Assembly: GCA_026390775.1 (NCBI GenBank)
Contig: JAPLFF010000007.1
Span: 620,001-684,000 of the forward strand
Direction: 5' to 3'
Length of the DNA stretch: 64,000 nt
Source: Ignavibacteriales bacterium
Lineage (GTDB): Bacteria; Bacteroidota; Ignavibacteria; Ignavibacteriales; Melioribacteraceae
Below, piece after piece: positions 62,582 through 64,000 of the stretch. The notes beneath the pieces are model-generated. The model ran no database searches, was not told the origin of the DNA, and was given only the letters and a program-made list of their open reading frames with translations. Position 1 is the first letter of the stretch; each line of letters opens with the position of its first letter. The position numbers were made by a program, and so were the translations under genes.

Positions 62582-62696
62582 GACTCAAGAACAAGCAAGA
62601 GAGATGCGTCCATGTTGGACGCGCTTTCTTATGTCTTTGAGTCGGGCACGGCAGTGCCTCTATTAAGGATGTAATGGAAGTTGCGTCCTTTTTTTG
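62582..62696 (+). ncRNA. Candidate structured RNA or attenuator with terminator
   Basis: GACTCAA (62582-62588) pairs with TTGAGTC (62637-62643); inside, GCGTCC (62606-62611) pairs with GGACGC (62617-62622). GGCAC/GTGCC follows. Then AAGGATG (62665-62671) pairs with CGTCCTT (62684-62690) with one G-T wobble and a T-run after: an intrinsic terminator. GGACGC at 62617-62622 can pair instead with GCGTCC at 62683-62688, in the terminator's 3' arm, so mutually exclusive structures are possible. No known riboswitch class is recognised. Confidence 0.4.
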
Positions 62697-62792
62697 TTTT
62701 AAAAAAAGACACATTAAAAAACGGAATTAATAAACATTAGCAGGGAAATTAATAGATAGGCATTTGGCTTTACGGCAATGCGCGGGTGTCTG

Positions 62793-62826
62793 ACTTTAAT
62801 TTGTTAAAGCGTTGCTAAATTAAAGT
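62793..62826 (+). promoter_or_regulatory. Hairpin directly upstream of the FISUMP gene ribosome binding site
   Basis: ACTTTAATTT at 62793-62802 is perfectly complementary to AAATTAAAGT at 62817-62826, with a 14-base loop, two bases before AAGGAGG at 62828-62834. Possible translational control or a repeat end; not tested. Confidence 0.4.
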
Positions 62827-62839
62827 AAGGAGGAATTAT

Positions 62840-63492
62840 ATGAAAACATTTATTCGTTTTTCAGTATTGTTATTTATTTTCATTAGCGGTTGTAAAAAAG
62901 ATGATAGCAATATCACCAACCCGCCAAATCAGCAAGGCACAGTAACCGACATTGACGGCAACATTTACCATACCGTAACAATTGGCACGCAAGTGTGGAT
63001 GGTAGAAAACTTAAAAGTTACCAAATACCGCAATGGTGACACAATACCCTATTTAACCGACGGCCATCAATGGATTAATATTCAGAGTGGAGCTTATTGT
63101 AATTATGATAATAGTGCAGGAAATAGTGCTACTTATGGTCATCTATATAATTATTCTGCTGTAACTGACAGTAGAAATATTGCTCCATCGGGTTGGCATA
63201 TACCACCAAAAACAGAGTTTCTAACATTAAAAACAGCGGTTACGGTTAATAGTGATGGCAAAGCATTAATAGCAATAGGGACCACAATACCAGCGGCTTT
63301 TCTGCGTTGCTTGCGGGCTCCAACGGCTATTCCAACGGCTATTCTACTCAATTCTACGGTTTAGGGGATATTGCTAAATTTTGGAGTTCTACATATAGCA
63401 CCATGAGCCTGAGCAACAGTAGTAGTTACATCGACTTAGACAACCATGGCAATGATGGGGACGGGTGTAGTGTTCGTTGCATAAAGGATTAG
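62840..63492 (+). pseudogene. FISUMP-domain lipoprotein with a frameshift
   Basis: A lipoprotein of the Fibrobacter succinogenes major paralogous (FISUMP) domain family. Residues 1-17 form a signal with lipobox ISGC, lipidated Cys18. The domain reads DIDGNIYHTVTIGTQVWMVENLKVTKYRNGD, quoted in part, then SGWHIPPKTEF. Near 63284-63289 the frame shifts: the initial frame ends at 63364 with an unrelated tail, while the typical end (TSGFSALLAGSNGY, WSSTYS and CSVRCIKD) continues one phase away to 63492. A single missing A in ACA(A)ATACC would restore it. Either decay, sequencing error or less likely a programmed shift. Confidence 0.75.
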
Positions 63493-63528
63493 AATATTTT
63501 TATTTATGCTTTGTCTAACAAATTATTC

Positions 63529-63557
63529 AAGGCAATTCATTTTCGAGTTGCCTTTTT
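63529..63557. terminator. Terminator between FISUMP gene and the beta-helix protein
   Basis: AAGGCAA at 63529-63535 pairs with TTGCCTT at 63548-63554, T-run after on the plus strand. It sits between two convergent genes and resembles the rpsT terminator. Confidence 0.75.
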
Positions 63558-63562
63558 CATTT

Positions 63563-64000
63563 TTATAAATCTTGTATTGCATCTAATCCTTCAGCTTCCG
63601 GTAAAATATATTTTACATGATAGATATCAGCTTTTATTCCTTCCGGTTTAATTAGTTTCTTTTTAGATATAACAGAATGTTCTATCATGATATTGTCGCT
63701 AACATATGAACCGAAAATATATGAGAGACCTTTTACCGTAACATTTGAACCAATGTGCGTCGGGAAATTATCACTACCCGAAATTCGAACGCCGGATTTT
63801 ATTTTTGAGTTTTTCCCAATGTGAACATTCCCTTTTATAATATTGCCTGAATAAATTTCAACGTTATCATCTATGCTTATGGTTTGTCCATAGAAACAAG
63901 AAATCTGGACATTATCCTTAACTACAATATTTTTCCCAAGTTTTATTTTTCCTTCTAAGAAAACATTTTTTGAGAGCTTTAATGCATAGTTTAATTTTAC
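63563..64000 (-). CDS. Left-handed beta-helix (hexapeptide-repeat) protein, C-terminal part
   Basis: The reverse strand is open for 145 codons from the right edge to a TAA at 63565-63563. The translation shows many hexapeptide-like turns: NVFLEGKIKLGKNIVVKDNV, IDDNVEIYSGNIIKGNVHIG, KIKSGVRISGSDNFPTHIGS, then a tail ending AEGLDAIQDL. This is a left-handed beta-helix of the LbH acyl- or nucleotidyl-transferase C-terminal type, as in sugar nucleotidyltransferases. The catalytic N-terminus lies beyond the window, so the activity is unknown. Confidence 0.75.
   Translation of the reverse strand, partial: VKLNYALKLSKNVFLEGKIKLGKNIVVKDNVQISCFYGQTISIDDNVEIYSGNIIKGNVHIGKNSKIKSGVRISGSDNFPTHIGSNVTVKGLSYIFGSYVSDNIMIEHSVISKKKLIKPEGIKADIYHVKYILPEAEGLDAIQDL

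Larger units (their letters stand above)
62483..62839 (+). other. Gene-free region rich in stem-loops between TA pair and FISUMP gene
   Basis: About 357 bases with no credible protein gene. Hairpins: CGGC/GCCG (62512-62523), AACGCA/TGCGTT (62536-62552), a long stem with GACTCAA/TTGAGTC ends (62582-62643) containing GCGTCC/GGACGC, GGCAC/GTGCC (62645-62658), a terminator-like stem (62665-62690) with T-run, and ACTTTAATTT/AAATTAAAGT (62793-62826) just before a strong AAGGAGG. The order suggests a structured transcript leader or small RNA. Confidence 0.5.

Noticed and set aside
62526-62714. A minus-strand 62-codon frame between the toxin and FISUMP genes
   Set aside because: It coincides with the stem-loops and terminator of the plus strand and its translation is unlike any protein; no ribosome binding site.
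62755-62839. Integron attC site before the FISUMP gene
   Set aside because: There is a good hairpin, but the flanking RYYYAAC and GTTRRRY cores are not convincing and there is no integrase gene.

Overview
The window is a low-GC bacterial chromosome segment, densely coded on both strands, with no rRNA, tRNA, CRISPR array or prophage. The gene content (OPT transporter beside secreted peptidases, a full menaquinone operon, a FISUMP-type lipoprotein, a four-helix-bundle S23-like protein, compound palindromic intergenic repeats) suggests the Bacteroidota/Ignavibacteriota side of the FCB group. I infer an Ignavibacteria-like organism; no marker gene here proves it. It appears Gram-negative: gmhA, a nonulosonate-type cluster, outer-membrane beta-barrel and lipoprotein genes are present.

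Layout. 1-8059 (minus): the start of a class V aminotransferase, then a secreted PepF-like peptidase, an OPT oligopeptide transporter and a TPPII-like subtilase, which look like a peptide-use module, then an unknown membrane protein. 8246-11356 (plus): gmhA and an aconitase with an unusual lysine-rich tail. 11416-18412 (minus): DUF192 protein, GHL10-type glycoside hydrolase-like lipoprotein/secreted protein, aroB-aroK, beta-barrel protein, PpiD/SurA-like chaperone. 18696-20039 (plus): OPA-type MFS transporter. 20045-25840 (minus): coaD, rsmD, a PilM-like gene, comEA-like gene, then dnaJ-grpE-hrcA. 25992-30821 (plus): purM, a TatD-radical SAM fusion, PBP4-type dacB, prmA.

31253-40115 is a menaquinone block: divergent MarR regulator, then menF-menD-menH-menB-menA-menC-menE, mostly overlapping, with a convergent hotdog thioesterase that could supply the DHNA-CoA hydrolysis step. 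40210-42556 holds a MORN-repeat protein and a saccharopine dehydrogenase-like oxidoreductase. 42778-51084 is a surface-sugar cluster: GT-B-like protein, SpsF-type cytidylyltransferase, split transketolase, class III aminotransferase, SDR, KdsC-type phosphatase and NeuB-type synthase. It looks like a 3-deoxy-ulosonic acid pathway that uses a transketolase step. Two mobile-looking units sit inside it: an S23/four-helix-bundle gene between inverted heptanucleotide arrays, and an IS200-type transposase gene between mirrored hairpins.

51196-59516 carries a MuiA-like protein, an NtrB/NtrC-like two-component pair, a hybrid kinase, a YhaM-like exonuclease and a TPR protein. 59600-61388 has a sirtuin and queD-queE. 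61529-64000 has rpsT, a RelE-type toxin-antitoxin pair, a structured RNA-like region, a frameshifted FISUMP lipoprotein and the end of a left-handed beta-helix protein.

The signal least explained by ordinary annotation is a set of degenerate 7-nt tandem repeats. They occur within menC and menE, at the 3' ends of acnA, dnaJ, the transketolase C subunit and the yhaM-like gene, in one intergenic gap, and as inverted arms around the four-helix-bundle gene.
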